NCBI GenBank assembly: GCA_024276825.1 | Contig: JAJRWI010000010.1 | Coordinates: 124,001 to 188,000 of the forward strand | DNA from: an archaeon | GTDB taxonomy: Archaea > Asgardarchaeota > Thorarchaeia > Thorarchaeales > Thorarchaeaceae | DNA length: 64,000 bases | Direction of reading: 5' to 3' | Notes under the pieces: generated by a model | Database searches by the model: none | The model's input: only the letters and a program-made list of their open reading frames with translations | What the model was told of the DNA's origin: nothing | In this document: piece after piece, positions 17,387 to 27,275 of the stretch | Position numbering within the stretch: the stretch's first letter is position 1 | Layout: each line of letters opens with the position of its first letter | Program-made: the position numbers and the translations under genes

Positions 17387-18772
17387 ATGGAAGATCTTAC
17401 ACACGCTGCAATTGAAGCTGCGTTGAAAGTCGGAGTTAGTTTTGTTGACATTCGAATTGAAAACACTGAGTCTACGATCATTGAAATAAGTGATGGGGTG
17501 ACTAAACAGTCAATTGAGTCAAGACTCAAGGGTGCCGGGATTCGAGCCTTTGTTGATGGAGCATGGGCGTTTGCACAGACCACAGACCTGACAATTGAGG
17601 GGATGCGAGCAACTGGGGAGTCTGTTGCAAAGCTTGCAATGGCCACACGAAAACAAGTCCGTGAGAAGTTCGATATTGATGGACCAACATTCAAGGATAA
17701 GGTGCATTTTAGAGTCAGAAAGCATCTGAAGGATGTGCCTTTTGATGACAAGATTGCATTTGCAATGATGATAGACAAGCAGGCACGCGAATATGACAGT
17801 AGAATAGTGAACACACGGACAATCTATGGGGACACATGGACCGAGTTATACATTGCTAATTCGTTGGGCACATCAATCTATATCGAAAACTCACTACCAA
17901 GAATCATCTCGTTCACCACAGCCAAGGATGGAACGAACAGACAAAGAGGATACAGGTCTGTGGGGGTGAGAGGAGGATTTGAGGAGATGGAGAGTGAAAA
18001 GCCCCAGCATATTGGAGAGGAGTCTGCCAAACTTGTGATCAGTCTTCTAGACTCAATAGCTGTGAAGGGCGGTACCTATGATGTCATTATGGATCCTGTT
18101 TTCAATGGCGTCATGGTTCATGAGGCCTTCGGTCATGCATGTGAGGCGGACAACTGGCCAGCCCATACAACAGTTTTGGAGGATAAGATTGGAGAACAGG
18201 TCGGTCCTGAAGAGATGAACCTGAGCGATGACCCCACACTCAAAGGGGAACGTGGCTCATTCGAGTATGATTGGGAGGGGACAAAAACAAGAAAACGCAT
18301 ACTCGTCAAAGACGGGGTCTTGAACGAACTCTTGCATAGTCTAGAAACATCATCAAGGTTGGGCATGGAGCCAAACGGTGCAGCCAGATGTCAGTCTTTC
18401 AAGTTTCCGCCAATACCAAGAATGAGTAACACCTTCATGGAGCCTGGCGACTGGGATGTTGATGAGATGATTCAAGACATGAAAAATGGAATACTGTTAT
18501 GTGACTTTAATTATGGCTATACGGAGCCTTCAAAGGGACAGTTTATGTTTCAGGCAAACTACGGATATCTGATAGAGAATGGCGAGAAGACAAGGATGGT
18601 GAGAGATGTTTCACTCGCAGGTCAGATTCTTGAGGTGCTGCCAAAAATCGATGCAATTGGAAATGACTTCCAGATGGACCCTGGGACCTGTGGCAAGTCG
18701 GGACAAGGAGTACCAGACATGACAGGAGGGCCACATGCAAGGATAAGAAATGTACCAGTAGGAGGAATGTGA
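17387..18772 (+). CDS. tldD: TldD metalloprotease
   Basis: A 461-residue TldD-family protease subunit. The zinc motif HEAFGH is at residues 245-250, followed by ACEAD, and the C-terminal GTCGKSGQGVPDMTGGP segment is a family signature. TldD carries the metal site of the TldD/TldE heterodimer, which degrades unfolded or modified peptides. The gene is followed after one base by tldE, an operon layout seen across archaea and bacteria. The ATG at 17387 was chosen because EDLTHAAIEAALKVG fits the family start. Confidence 0.95.
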   Translation: MEDLTHAAIEAALKVGVSFVDIRIENTESTIIEISDGVTKQSIESRLKGAGIRAFVDGAWAFAQTTDLTIEGMRATGESVAKLAMATRKQVREKFDIDGPTFKDKVHFRVRKHLKDVPFDDKIAFAMMIDKQAREYDSRIVNTRTIYGDTWTELYIANSLGTSIYIENSLPRIISFTTAKDGTNRQRGYRSVGVRGGFEEMESEKPQHIGEESAKLVISLLDSIAVKGGTYDVIMDPVFNGVMVHEAFGHACEADNWPAHTTVLEDKIGEQVGPEEMNLSDDPTLKGERGSFEYDWEGTKTRKRILVKDGVLNELLHSLETSSRLGMEPNGAARCQSFKFPPIPRMSNTFMEPGDWDVDEMIQDMKNGILLCDFNYGYTEPSKGQFMFQANYGYLIENGEKTRMVRDVSLAGQILEVLPKIDAIGNDFQMDPGTCGKSGQGVPDMTGGPHARIRNVPVGGM

Positions 18773-18773
18773 A

Positions 18774-20123
18774 ATGGAGAATCATCTACTTGAATTAGCC
18801 AACAAGGCACTTAGCACCGCAGAGAAACTTGGTGCACAGCAGGCGGAAGTGTATATTGCATTATCCCGTTCTTTCTCAATAGAGGTTGAAAACAGTTCTA
18901 TTAAAAGCGCCAGCGAAATTAGGGACGGAGGTTGTGGAATTCGCTCAATCATTGATAAAAAGATCGGGTTCGCTTTTGTCACAAATCTGAATGAGAAGGA
19001 CATTCTTGAGATGGCAGAGCGCTCAGTAAGCATTGCAAAATCATCTGTGGCTGACCCAAATTTTGTCACACTACCAAGTGCAAGCTCAAGATATCCCAGT
19101 GTCAAGGGCATTTTTGATCCTGCTATTGATAATATTGAATCGGAAGCAGCAACCAATCTCATTATCCGCACAGTTGAGGCAACAAAGAATGCCACCAAAG
19201 ACTTGAAGACCGCAGTTGAAGCCTCAATTTCAACAAGCACTTCAACAAGGGCGATAGTAAATTCTCTTGGAGTAGAGGGAATCCAGAAGGCCACATCCAT
19301 TGTGCTCTTCAGTTATCCCACAATCAAGACAGACAGCGATCAGAACTCCAGCTTCGAGTTCCAGGTGTCAAGACAATTGAAGACAATAGACCCTGAATGG
19401 GTTGGGACAAACGCTGGAAAGAATGCTGTTGCAAATCTTGGCGGAAATACAATAGAGGGTGGTGACTTGCCAATCATTCTCACACCACTCGCTGTCAGTG
19501 TTGTTCTCGGTTCAGGATTCGGAGGAGCCATTAATGCAGAAGAGGTTCAGCAAGGCCGGTCATATATTTCAGATGCACTTGGCGAAGAGATTGCCAGTCC
19601 CGCATTGCATATCGTTGATGATGGTCTAAGAGAGGGAGGAGTTGGTTCGAGAAACTTTGATGCTGAAGGATTTCCATCGAGAACCACAGAAGTCCTAGAA
19701 GATGGTATATTGAAGAGCTTGCTGCATAATTCATATACTGCCAACAAGGATAAGGTGGAGAACACTGGAAACGCCAGCAGACCGTCATATTCAGGACTGC
19801 CTTCGATATCAACCACAAATATGGTGATAAAGCCAGGCAAGGGGTCACTCGAAGACCTTGTTTCTGAGATTGACAAGGGAGTGCTTGTCAAAAACACATG
19901 GGACCGACCGAACATGACCACTGGTGATCTGAGTGCACTGGTTGCGGAGGGATTCTACATTGAGAATGGCTCGATAGCATTCCCTGTCAAGAGCACGCTT
20001 ATCGGAATAAACATGCGTGATGTTCTCAAGCGCGTCAGTATTGTAGGTGAGGATGTGAGAGTCACAAGCAGCGTAGTATCGCCATCAATTGTGCTAGAAT
20101 CAGCCAGAGTCACTTCGGGCTGA
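18774..20123 (+). CDS. tldE: TldE/PmbA protease subunit
   Basis: A 449-residue partner of TldD. It has the family core without the HExxxH zinc motif, as expected for TldE. Recognisable parts are ALSTAEKLGAQQAEVYI at the N-terminus, the ILTPLAVSVVLGSGFGGAINAE segment, and NTGNASRPSYSGLPS near residue 330. It begins one base after the tldD stop, so the two are co-transcribed. Its stop is directly next to the stop of the convergent argS gene with no spacer. Confidence 0.95.
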   Translation: MENHLLELANKALSTAEKLGAQQAEVYIALSRSFSIEVENSSIKSASEIRDGGCGIRSIIDKKIGFAFVTNLNEKDILEMAERSVSIAKSSVADPNFVTLPSASSRYPSVKGIFDPAIDNIESEAATNLIIRTVEATKNATKDLKTAVEASISTSTSTRAIVNSLGVEGIQKATSIVLFSYPTIKTDSDQNSSFEFQVSRQLKTIDPEWVGTNAGKNAVANLGGNTIEGGDLPIILTPLAVSVVLGSGFGGAINAEEVQQGRSYISDALGEEIASPALHIVDDGLREGGVGSRNFDAEGFPSRTTEVLEDGILKSLLHNSYTANKDKVENTGNASRPSYSGLPSISTTNMVIKPGKGSLEDLVSEIDKGVLVKNTWDRPNMTTGDLSALVAEGFYIENGSIAFPVKSTLIGINMRDVLKRVSIVGEDVRVTSSVVSPSIVLESARVTSG

Positions 20124-22037
20124 TCACATTCTCTCTATAATTGGTACGCCGAGTAGTCGAAGGCCGTTCTCCATCGTCTGCCTGAATGCCTCGACTAGAT
20201 GAACTCGCGCCTTTCTCATCGGCTCATCAGCCTTGAGTATGGGAATTGTTTCGTATAACTTGCTAAACAGGGTGGCCAGTCTATAGCAGTAGGTCGTGAG
20301 CCTGTTAGAGCTAAAGCTGGTTCCCCATGCCTCCTTCTTCAGGCCAATCACAATCTCAAGGACCTCATTTGGAAACCTTGCAATTGCCTTTAGCAATTCA
20401 TATTCAGCATCAGAGGTGAGAACGGAGAGGTCCACATTCTCAGGACTGATCCCACCATCATATTTCTCAAGGATTCTCTTTGCACGTGCAATGGAGTATT
20501 GCAAGTAGGGACCTGCATCGCCATTGAAATCAAGGACCTCATGCCATCTGAAGGTTATCTTTCTATCGGGTGATGCATTTAATAATCGATATCGGACTGC
20601 CCCAATGCCAACACTCTCAGCCACTGCATCCTTGAACTCATCGCTCTCGTCGGGGTTTCTCATCTCGACCTCCTTTCGGGCCAGCTCCCTTGCTCTATCC
20701 AGCACATCATCACAGCTATACCCGACCCATGTGCCCTTTCTTCCTGAAAAACTCTCGTCCTCAAGTCCGACAAACTCGTAAGCAACATGGTGTGAGTTCT
20801 CACTCTCTTTGTGATAGCCCAGCAGGTAAAGAATGGTGTAAATCAACTTTTGAGGATGTGCCTGTGCGGAGCCGATGATATTGAATACTGCATTGAATTT
20901 TCCCCAGTCCTTCTTCTTGCCCTTCAACGATGTTCTGTATACAGGCTTGCCATTTGGCTGGTTCTCAAACACTTCATATAGGAATGGGTCATCGACAATT
21001 CCAAACTTCCACATCTGGAATGCCACATCAGCCCCCGTATAAGTCCTTGTACCATCAGATCTGAACAGGACCTTGTAAGGATCTTTCATGTCCTTGAACT
21101 CTTCAAGGGAGTCAAGCTTGGCAACAATGCAACCAGCCTTCTCGCCCCCCTCAAGTTTGACTATACTATCACAACTTAGGAGAATCTTCTTTACTTTATC
21201 CAGTAGCCCGCTGTGTGCAATTGTACTCTCCCACACCTGAACGTTGTGATATATTCCAAGACGATATGCCGTCTGACACTGAGCCTTCACGCAATTAGTC
21301 ACCATTTCCCTACTGACCGATGACTCCTCTGACTTGAGGTCCTCCAACCTTCTTGACACTTCACGTATCTCGCGTTCCACTTCAGGGTCAGTTTCAAACT
21401 TCTCTTGAACATCGACATAGAGGTGTCCCAAGAAATGGTCGTATTTCTTTCCATTTGGATCAATATCGTCCTTCATCAATTTCCATGTCAGTTGTGCAAT
21501 CTGGAGTCCAAGATCATTGATATAGTCGATCCGAAGAACATCGTATCCAACAGCTTCCAGAATATTGCAGAGTGTGTCACCAATTACTGCATTACGGGTA
21601 TGGCCAATATGCCAAGGCTTTGATGGATTCACAGCAGGAAACTCAACAAGTGCTCGCTTCCCTGCAAATACCCTGGATTTTCCATATTCGGATCTTTTCT
21701 TAAGTACCAGACCAATGACATCACTGGCAAGTCTAGACCTATTGAAGAAGACATTGATGTAAGGCCCCTTGGCCTCCACTCTATCAAACATGGGATTCTG
21801 ACTTGTCATCTCATTGAAACTCGCAGTCAACTCCTCAGCTATGACCTTTGGATTCTTCTTGAGGGTCTTGGCTAGGTTGAAGGCAATTGTTGAGGCCACA
21901 TCACCCAGTTTGAAGTCGGGAGGCGTTTCTAGAGTTGACTTGATAGTTTCTGTTGGCATATCTGCAATCTCAGACATCAGTTCAACCAAGACGGATATGT
22001 ACAGGTCCCATATGCTATCTGATTTGTTGGAGTTCAA
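20124..22037 (-). CDS. argS: Arginyl-tRNA synthetase
   Basis: A class I synthetase of 637 residues. The N-terminal ArgRS-specific domain (FKLGDVASTIAFNLAK) precedes the HIGH motif (HIGHTR from residue 143, in NPSKPWHIGHTRNA). The second signature region is SFSGRKGTWVGYSCDDVL, standing where other ArgRS have MSTRKG-like KMSKS equivalents. The C-terminal DALR-type anticodon-binding domain contains GPYLQYSIARAKRIL and ends in LRLLGVPIIERM. The start ATG at 22037 gives a normal length. Confidence 0.97.
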   Translation of the reverse strand: MNSNKSDSIWDLYISVLVELMSEIADMPTETIKSTLETPPDFKLGDVASTIAFNLAKTLKKNPKVIAEELTASFNEMTSQNPMFDRVEAKGPYINVFFNRSRLASDVIGLVLKKRSEYGKSRVFAGKRALVEFPAVNPSKPWHIGHTRNAVIGDTLCNILEAVGYDVLRIDYINDLGLQIAQLTWKLMKDDIDPNGKKYDHFLGHLYVDVQEKFETDPEVEREIREVSRRLEDLKSEESSVSREMVTNCVKAQCQTAYRLGIYHNVQVWESTIAHSGLLDKVKKILLSCDSIVKLEGGEKAGCIVAKLDSLEEFKDMKDPYKVLFRSDGTRTYTGADVAFQMWKFGIVDDPFLYEVFENQPNGKPVYRTSLKGKKKDWGKFNAVFNIIGSAQAHPQKLIYTILYLLGYHKESENSHHVAYEFVGLEDESFSGRKGTWVGYSCDDVLDRARELARKEVEMRNPDESDEFKDAVAESVGIGAVRYRLLNASPDRKITFRWHEVLDFNGDAGPYLQYSIARAKRILEKYDGGISPENVDLSVLTSDAEYELLKAIARFPNEVLEIVIGLKKEAWGTSFSSNRLTTYCYRLATLFSKLYETIPILKADEPMRKARVHLVEAFRQTMENGLRLLGVPIIERM

Positions 22038-22276
22038 GGTTAGTCGAGTATTTAGTCCATAGATTTACTCATAAATGAAGCGTTGTTGTGAAGTCACAGG
22101 CACAGCAACATCAACAAAACAAATAATATTATAATTATCCAAATATATATTAAATCATCCGACAATCTCCAAACCCTTATAATGTTTTATTATATGTGCA
22201 AAAATGTTCTCTGTTTGGAGAACTTGTTCGCAAGACCGCGTCCCGCATTGTCATACCCCCTTGCGCCAAGAGGAGT
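22038..22276. promoter_or_regulatory. AT-rich divergent promoter region of argS and TFB genes
   Basis: The spacer between argS and the TFB gene is strongly AT-rich. It includes AATAATATTATAATTATCC at 22119-22137, AAATATATATTAAATC at 22141-22156, and TTTTATTATATG near 22186-22197. The last fits a TATA box for a TFB transcript beginning near 22212, which supports the downstream TFB start at 22277. The tandem AT blocks may hold promoters on both strands. Confidence 0.45.
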
Positions 22277-23305
22277 ATGAACCTAGATACCTCAGAAGCT
22301 CTAACCGCAGTTCTATCCACTGAGGATAGTGATTGCAGGGAGATGATCGGACTGGCCAGCACACAAAAGACTCGGAAGCATCAAGAGCGAAGCCTTGGAA
22401 CGGCCAGCTATGTTTGTTCTGCTTGTGGATCCACAGAGATGTTTATTGACCATACAAGAGGAGAAGTCATCTGCTCAAGTTGTGGTCTTGTTCATTCTGA
22501 TAGATCTATTGACATGGGACCTGAATGGAGGGCTTTCACTAGTGATGAACAGAATGCCCGTCAGAGGGTGGGTGGCCCTCAGGATTGGAGTAAGTTTGAC
22601 CAAGGACTAACTACAGTGATTGGTCGTCAGAATGTAGATGCGTCTGGAAGAAAATTGAGTTCGACTAGGCGTGCAGAGATTCACAGGCTTCGAAAATGGC
22701 AGATACGTACCAAGGTTCACAGCTCTGATAAACGAAACCTTGCTGTGGCAATGACTGAGCTGCATCGAATTTCATCACAGCTTAGCATTCCCTATGCAAT
22801 TAGAGAGACCTCAGCAGTGATTTATCGAAAGGCACTCCGTAAACGACTCACACGTGGACGAACAATTCTCGGAATGATTGCAGCGTCCCTGTATCTTGCA
22901 TGCAGAGTACATTATGTGCCCAGGCCGCTTGAAGACATATGCGACCAGATACATATTACACGGAAAGAGCTAAGTCTCTGTGTAAGACTCATTCTGCGTT
23001 ATTTAAACCTGAAAATTCCTCAAGCCAACCCAATCGCATATGTACACAGGTTTGGAGCACAATTAGATCTTCCAGGTAAGGCCACCAAGGCGGCAATTGA
23101 CATCTTACAGGAGGCACAAAGACAAAGACTCACTATTGGCAAAGACCCAAAGGGCATGGCAGCAGCGGCAATTTATGTGGCTAGTATTCTTACTGGCGCG
23201 CGAAGAACACAGCTAGAGATTGCACGTACTGCAAGAGTCACTGAAGTCACAGTGAGGAATCGCTACAAAGAGATGGTGCAAAAACTCAACATCTCTACAA
23301 CCTGA
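22277..23305 (+). CDS. tfb: Transcription initiation factor B (TFB)
   Basis: A 342-residue TFIIB homologue. It has an N-terminal zinc ribbon (CSAC and CSSC pairs at about residues 47-50 and 66-69), a B-reader/linker with MGPEWRAF and RVGGPQDWSKFDQGLTTVIG, and two cyclin-like repeats (ILGMIAASLYLACR and PKGMAAAAIYVASIL), ending in a helix-turn-helix VTEVTVRNRYKEM. It recruits RNA polymerase to TBP-bound promoters. The ATG at 22277 follows AGAGGAG and gives about 45 residues before the ribbon, longer than most TFBs. The ATG at 22196 would add 27 more and lies at or before the likely transcription start. Confidence 0.95.
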   Translation: MNLDTSEALTAVLSTEDSDCREMIGLASTQKTRKHQERSLGTASYVCSACGSTEMFIDHTRGEVICSSCGLVHSDRSIDMGPEWRAFTSDEQNARQRVGGPQDWSKFDQGLTTVIGRQNVDASGRKLSSTRRAEIHRLRKWQIRTKVHSSDKRNLAVAMTELHRISSQLSIPYAIRETSAVIYRKALRKRLTRGRTILGMIAASLYLACRVHYVPRPLEDICDQIHITRKELSLCVRLILRYLNLKIPQANPIAYVHRFGAQLDLPGKATKAAIDILQEAQRQRLTIGKDPKGMAAAAIYVASILTGARRTQLEIARTARVTEVTVRNRYKEMVQKLNISTT

Positions 23306-23315
23306 TTCCAACAAG

Positions 23316-23338
23316 GGAGAGCTCCCCCACAGCTCTCC
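23316..23338 (+). terminator. Hairpin downstream of TFB gene
   Basis: GGAGAGCT at 23316-23323 and AGCTCTCC at 23331-23338 form a perfect eight-base-pair stem with a seven-base C-rich loop, eleven bases after the TFB stop. The pyrimidine-rich TCTCCTCTTTATTC follows. It is a good terminator candidate. Confidence 0.6.
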
Positions 23339-23385
23339 TCTCCTCTTTATTCAAATGATTTATCAATACAACCGGACAGAAGAAA

Positions 23386-23601
23386 ATGGAGCGAATGCTT
23401 ATGACAATCAAATGTTCGGAATGCAATGGTGATGATCTGTCAATGATCATTTTCGAGATGAATAGGAGGATGGCAGTAGTAGTATACTCTGCAATAAAAT
23501 GCAATAAATGCGGGATGGTATATCCCATTCAAGAGTTGGGCAAAGGCGGGAGAGGAATGGTCAATAAGGACATAGTGACCTCCATGCTCCGGGGCAAGTA
23601 G
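23386..23601 (+). CDS. Small zinc-ribbon protein
   Basis: A 71-residue protein with two CxxC pairs (CSEC near residue 10 and CNKC near residue 39) that make a zinc ribbon, followed by MVYPIQELGKGGRG. ATTTATCAAT at about 23357-23366 could be a TATA element placing the transcript start near the ATG at 23386, which fits a leaderless gene; the ATG at 23401 is the alternative. No function can be named. It stands alone between TFB and the PhoU/TrkA-C gene. Confidence 0.7.
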   Translation: MERMLMTIKCSECNGDDLSMIIFEMNRRMAVVVYSAIKCNKCGMVYPIQELGKGGRGMVNKDIVTSMLRGK

Positions 23602-23712
23602 GAGGATTGGAGACATTATTTAGGTCATGGGCCATCTATACTGATGTCATCAGTAACTAGATTAATTTATTCTTAATAGAGGTTCATCCTTTAGAGTTAA
23701 GGGGTCTTGGTG

Positions 23713-24912
23713 ATGAGCGTTCCACATAAGCGTGTACAACCGATAAAATACTCCCCAGTTTCAGCAAGAGAGATTCTGACTCAGATGAAGACAATCTCTG
23801 AGTTGATGATTGACCTTGCATATTCATCACTTCTGTTCTCAAACAAAGAACTTGGAAAATGGGTGATGGAGCTTGAGGACGTTGTTGACAGACTGGGCTA
23901 CCAGCTCTTTATGACTTTATCAATGTCAGTTCGCAGTAAGGATGATGCGGAGTTGTCAGTCGGGCTCTTCAGGGTCTGCGTGGCTGCAAATGGGATCTCT
24001 GATGCAGCAGCAGACATGGCATCTCTTGCAGTCATGGGACAGGAAGTCCATCCATCAATAAAGGGGGCTCTTCTCCAAGTGGAGGAGAGGCTAATTAATG
24101 CGCTTGTTGCCGACTCTTCAGAGATGAACGGTGCCACAATAGGACACATCTTGGATACTCATGACATAGGAGTTGATATAATCGCGGTAAGGAGGGACGG
24201 GTCGTGGACTGTGAACCCCGATGAGGACTTTGTACTGCAATCTGGGGATGTAATATTTGTCCGAGGAACTGATGTGGGAACCGATCAGCTCTTTGAGATT
24301 GCAACGGGCGAGCATCATAAGGAGGAAGAGGTCAATATTGAGGATAGACACTCAGAGTTGGTGCGACTGATCTTAAGAATGAAAGAAACCTCAGAGTTCA
24401 TGGTTTCTCTGGCTTATGCGGCTGTTAGATTTGATGACAAGGATCTGGCTCAAGAGGTGTCCGAGCTGGAAGATACAATGGATAGGCTGCATGAGATAGT
24501 GGGCAAGGAAACCCTGTCTCTTGGGCGCAACGATATACCCCATAGATGGACACTTCTACGGGTGGCCACCTCGTTAGAGGCCATTGCAGATGCAGCCTGG
24601 GAGATGGCGATGGTGCCCTTAAGCGGCCTTGACACGCACCCAATAATCAGGGCAATAGCAGATGAAGCGGAAGAGATTGTATCAAAGATAATTGTGAGGG
24701 AGGGATCCCCATTGATTGGAAAGAGGCTCAGGGATATTGCGCTTGATGACAGATATGGTCTATATGTACTCTCCATCAAGCGGGAGAATCATTGGTTCCA
24801 TAGACCATCAGAGGAGTTCAAGATTCAAGCAGGGGACTTGATGATAGTTGATGGTTATCGCACAGGAATGGAGGATCTTCGAAAGGACATACTGGAAACC
24901 AGTAATGGATAA
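23713..24912 (+). CDS. Tandem PhoU / TrkA-C domain protein
   Basis: A 399-residue soluble protein built of two repeats, each with a PhoU-like helical bundle and a TrkA-C (RCK-C) domain. The first helical part contains MKTISELMIDLAYSSLLFSNKEL and is echoed in the second by MKETSEFMVSLAYAAVRFDDKDL. The RCK-C parts contain NPDEDFVLQSGDVIFVRG and RPSEEFKIQAGDLMIVDG. Proteins of this type regulate cation channels or transporters by ligand binding. It lies 64 bases upstream of the SLC41/MgtE-type transporter gene, a common archaeal pairing, so it is probably its regulatory partner. The ATG at 23713 has AAGGGG upstream. Confidence 0.88.
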   Translation: MSVPHKRVQPIKYSPVSAREILTQMKTISELMIDLAYSSLLFSNKELGKWVMELEDVVDRLGYQLFMTLSMSVRSKDDAELSVGLFRVCVAANGISDAAADMASLAVMGQEVHPSIKGALLQVEERLINALVADSSEMNGATIGHILDTHDIGVDIIAVRRDGSWTVNPDEDFVLQSGDVIFVRGTDVGTDQLFEIATGEHHKEEEVNIEDRHSELVRLILRMKETSEFMVSLAYAAVRFDDKDLAQEVSELEDTMDRLHEIVGKETLSLGRNDIPHRWTLLRVATSLEAIADAAWEMAMVPLSGLDTHPIIRAIADEAEEIVSKIIVREGSPLIGKRLRDIALDDRYGLYVLSIKRENHWFHRPSEEFKIQAGDLMIVDGYRTGMEDLRKDILETSNG

Positions 24913-24976
24913 TATGCAACATCATTGAGTGTAACAGTTCTATTAATGGATAGATTGAGAATATTGGATCAGGAAT

Positions 24977-26338
24977 ATGGGAAAACAAGGAGGCAGGAAC
25001 AAATGGCAGGAAGTGATGACGATGACCACCCAGCCCACGCGAGAGAAACAAGCATTGACGGAAGTCATGCCAAAACATCATGTTTCTAGAACCCTTCAGG
25101 ACCTTGTTGATAGATTAAAGGGTGCTACTGCACAGTTCAACGCATTCTCGCGGAAGGGGTCTTTCACAAGAACATTTGGACAATCAACAGTTTCACTCAT
25201 GTTTAATCTTGGAGGACTCCTTGCCGGATTCATTATGATATCATTCTTCAGTATTGTTTCAATTGTATCATGGGGGCTTCTCATATATCCTGGTATCCTA
25301 AGCCTTAGAGGGGTCTTAGGTGGAGTGTTCTCTGGACGACTGGGAAGTGGACTCCATACTGGTGAGATCAAACCCACAATGAGAGGAAACACGCATTCAT
25401 TCAATATGCTTTGGAGAGCACTGGTTGTGATAGCAATTCAAAGCACAGTGTTACTCTCGTTATTTGCTCTTTTGATTGGCACCTTCACAATAGGACTTCA
25501 TATTACAGACATTATTGAGATAGTCGTTGTCGTGGCGGCGACAATGGCGCTCTCTGTCATTCTTGTGGCACCAATAACGGCGGAGGTCTCGTTCAAGTCA
25601 TTCAAACATGGTCTTGATCCAGATGTCATGGTCTATCCAATAATGTCAACGGTTGCAGACATCACGGTTACATTTGTTTACATCCTCACCATAGTTTTGT
25701 ATAGTTCTGGACTCGCTGGCATGGCTATTACCCTAATTCTTGCACTGGGCCTTGTGGTCACATCAATCAAGTTCATAGCATCAAATTCCAGCGACTATTC
25801 ATTTCGAAAGACACTGCGTGAAACATTCCTCACAATTATGATAATATCGGTGATTGTCAATATTACTGGATCACTCTTGGAATCGGTGAACGAAACTATT
25901 GGAAATAGGCCAGAAGTGTATATGATCTATCCAGCATTGATTGACACGATGGGAGATGTCGGTTCAGTGGCGGGATCAACAGCCACAACAAAGATTGCAG
26001 TTGGTGCACTGCGCCCAAGACTGTTGTCCATCAGGAACCATGCGGCAGAAACTTTTGCAGCAATCACATCAGGACTTGTTCTATGCACGATGTTTATTGG
26101 AATCACGGGATTCATTCAGAACATGACTTTCTTGCCAATTGTAAGGTTCGGGCTAATTGTGTATTCAACTGGCTTTGTGGCTGCTTGCATAATGTCAATA
26201 ATAGCATTCATAATAGCCATCTTGACCTATAAACGAGGGTGGGACCCAGACAATTTTGTCATCCCTATCGAGAGTTCCATCGCTGATACAATAACCTCTG
26301 CAATTCTACTGATTGTGTTGATTCTCTTCATGTACTAG
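24977..26338 (+). CDS. SLC41/MgtE-type divalent cation transporter
   Basis: A 453-residue membrane protein with two MgtE integral-membrane repeats. Each repeat has the signature proline/aspartate segment: GLDPDVMVYPIMSTVADI in the first half and GWDPDNFVIPIESSIADT in the second. Matching GDVGSVAGSTATTKIAVGAL and LRGVLGGVFSGRLGSGL loops also appear. There is no cytosolic CBS or N domain, so it is the duplicated SLC41 layout rather than bacterial MgtE. Magnesium or another divalent cation is the expected cargo. It is flanked by the PhoU/TrkA-C gene and, four bases after its stop, by the longin-like gene. Alternative starts lie at 25016 and 25022. Confidence 0.9.
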   Translation: MGKQGGRNKWQEVMTMTTQPTREKQALTEVMPKHHVSRTLQDLVDRLKGATAQFNAFSRKGSFTRTFGQSTVSLMFNLGGLLAGFIMISFFSIVSIVSWGLLIYPGILSLRGVLGGVFSGRLGSGLHTGEIKPTMRGNTHSFNMLWRALVVIAIQSTVLLSLFALLIGTFTIGLHITDIIEIVVVVAATMALSVILVAPITAEVSFKSFKHGLDPDVMVYPIMSTVADITVTFVYILTIVLYSSGLAGMAITLILALGLVVTSIKFIASNSSDYSFRKTLRETFLTIMIISVIVNITGSLLESVNETIGNRPEVYMIYPALIDTMGDVGSVAGSTATTKIAVGALRPRLLSIRNHAAETFAAITSGLVLCTMFIGITGFIQNMTFLPIVRFGLIVYSTGFVAACIMSIIAFIIAILTYKRGWDPDNFVIPIESSIADTITSAILLIVLILFMY

Positions 26339-26342
26339 AAGA

Positions 26343-27275
26343 ATGCATGATAACCATGGGAACACGTTATCCATGTCATTATTCAGGCACACTAATCTTA
26401 TTTTGAAATACGTTTCTGATTATTCGAGGTCGCGATATAGTTTGTCAAATTCACGGTTGATACTCGGAGTCTGGCTGATAGAGAGAAGTTCAGGAAAGAA
26501 CCTGATATCTCTGACATTTACAGACGTCGAGATAGACATGGACCTGTTTGCTCCATTCCTGTCAGCCACAAAGTTTCTCATTGACACCGCGTCATCCGAG
26601 TCCCTTGAGATGATAAACACGGAAGGGCGGCGGTATGTATGGCATTCCAATGACTGGTTCTTGATTGTCTTAGCAATATCAAAGAGAGCACGTGTTGCAC
26701 ATATGCGATTTCTACTCAATTATGCCCTGAATGAGTTCATGAATAAGGCCATTCCCTCAAACACATCTGTGGACGAGTTCTTGCGTAAATGGGATGGCAC
26801 TCCGCGTCCATTTAGAGAGTATGAGGATTTCCTCAGAGTGCTCATTGACCAATTCGAGCAGACCGATGAATCATTATTGGCGGGGAAGGCCATGGACTGC
26901 TTAGCAGTATACAGCCACATCTTTACGGCAATTCTGAGAACCAATATGAAAGATGACACTCGTGAAAAACTTGTGTCTAGAATAAGAGAAGAGCTGGGAA
27001 ACCTCATCAAGGATGACTCGGCATTCAAGGGAATTCTCATTGATAAGAGGGGAATTGATGTTCTATCCATTAATCCAACTATGTGCTCGTATAAAGTTCT
27101 CCGAACAAGACTTGACCAGATCCTTGAGATTGTTTCAAACATCGCCAAAGACCTAATCCCTAAAAGAGACTACAATAAAATGCTCTTGGAGCAGCTCATA
27201 CCATACATGAAAAGGGATATTGACCGTTTGGAAACCTATTCCATTCTGGATGACATTATCCGTCTGGTCTTCTAG
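26343..27275 (+). CDS. Longin/roadblock-like protein with helical C-terminus
   Basis: A 310-residue protein that I do not recognise by name. Residues about 38-150 follow the profilin-like longin/roadblock pattern common in Asgard proteomes: a strand LILGVWLIERSSGKNLISL, a DVEIDMDLFAPFLSATKFLI helix, a GRRYVWHSNDWFLIVLAIS hairpin and a closing helix with LLNYALNEF. The remaining 160 residues are helical without known motifs. In eukaryotes longin domains serve trafficking GTPase regulators. The gene begins four bases after the cation transporter and its stop overlaps the convergent methylase gene by four bases, so it is probably co-transcribed with the transporter. Confidence 0.65.
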   Translation: MHDNHGNTLSMSLFRHTNLILKYVSDYSRSRYSLSNSRLILGVWLIERSSGKNLISLTFTDVEIDMDLFAPFLSATKFLIDTASSESLEMINTEGRRYVWHSNDWFLIVLAISKRARVAHMRFLLNYALNEFMNKAIPSNTSVDEFLRKWDGTPRPFREYEDFLRVLIDQFEQTDESLLAGKAMDCLAVYSHIFTAILRTNMKDDTREKLVSRIREELGNLIKDDSAFKGILIDKRGIDVLSINPTMCSYKVLRTRLDQILEIVSNIAKDLIPKRDYNKMLLEQLIPYMKRDIDRLETYSILDDIIRLVF

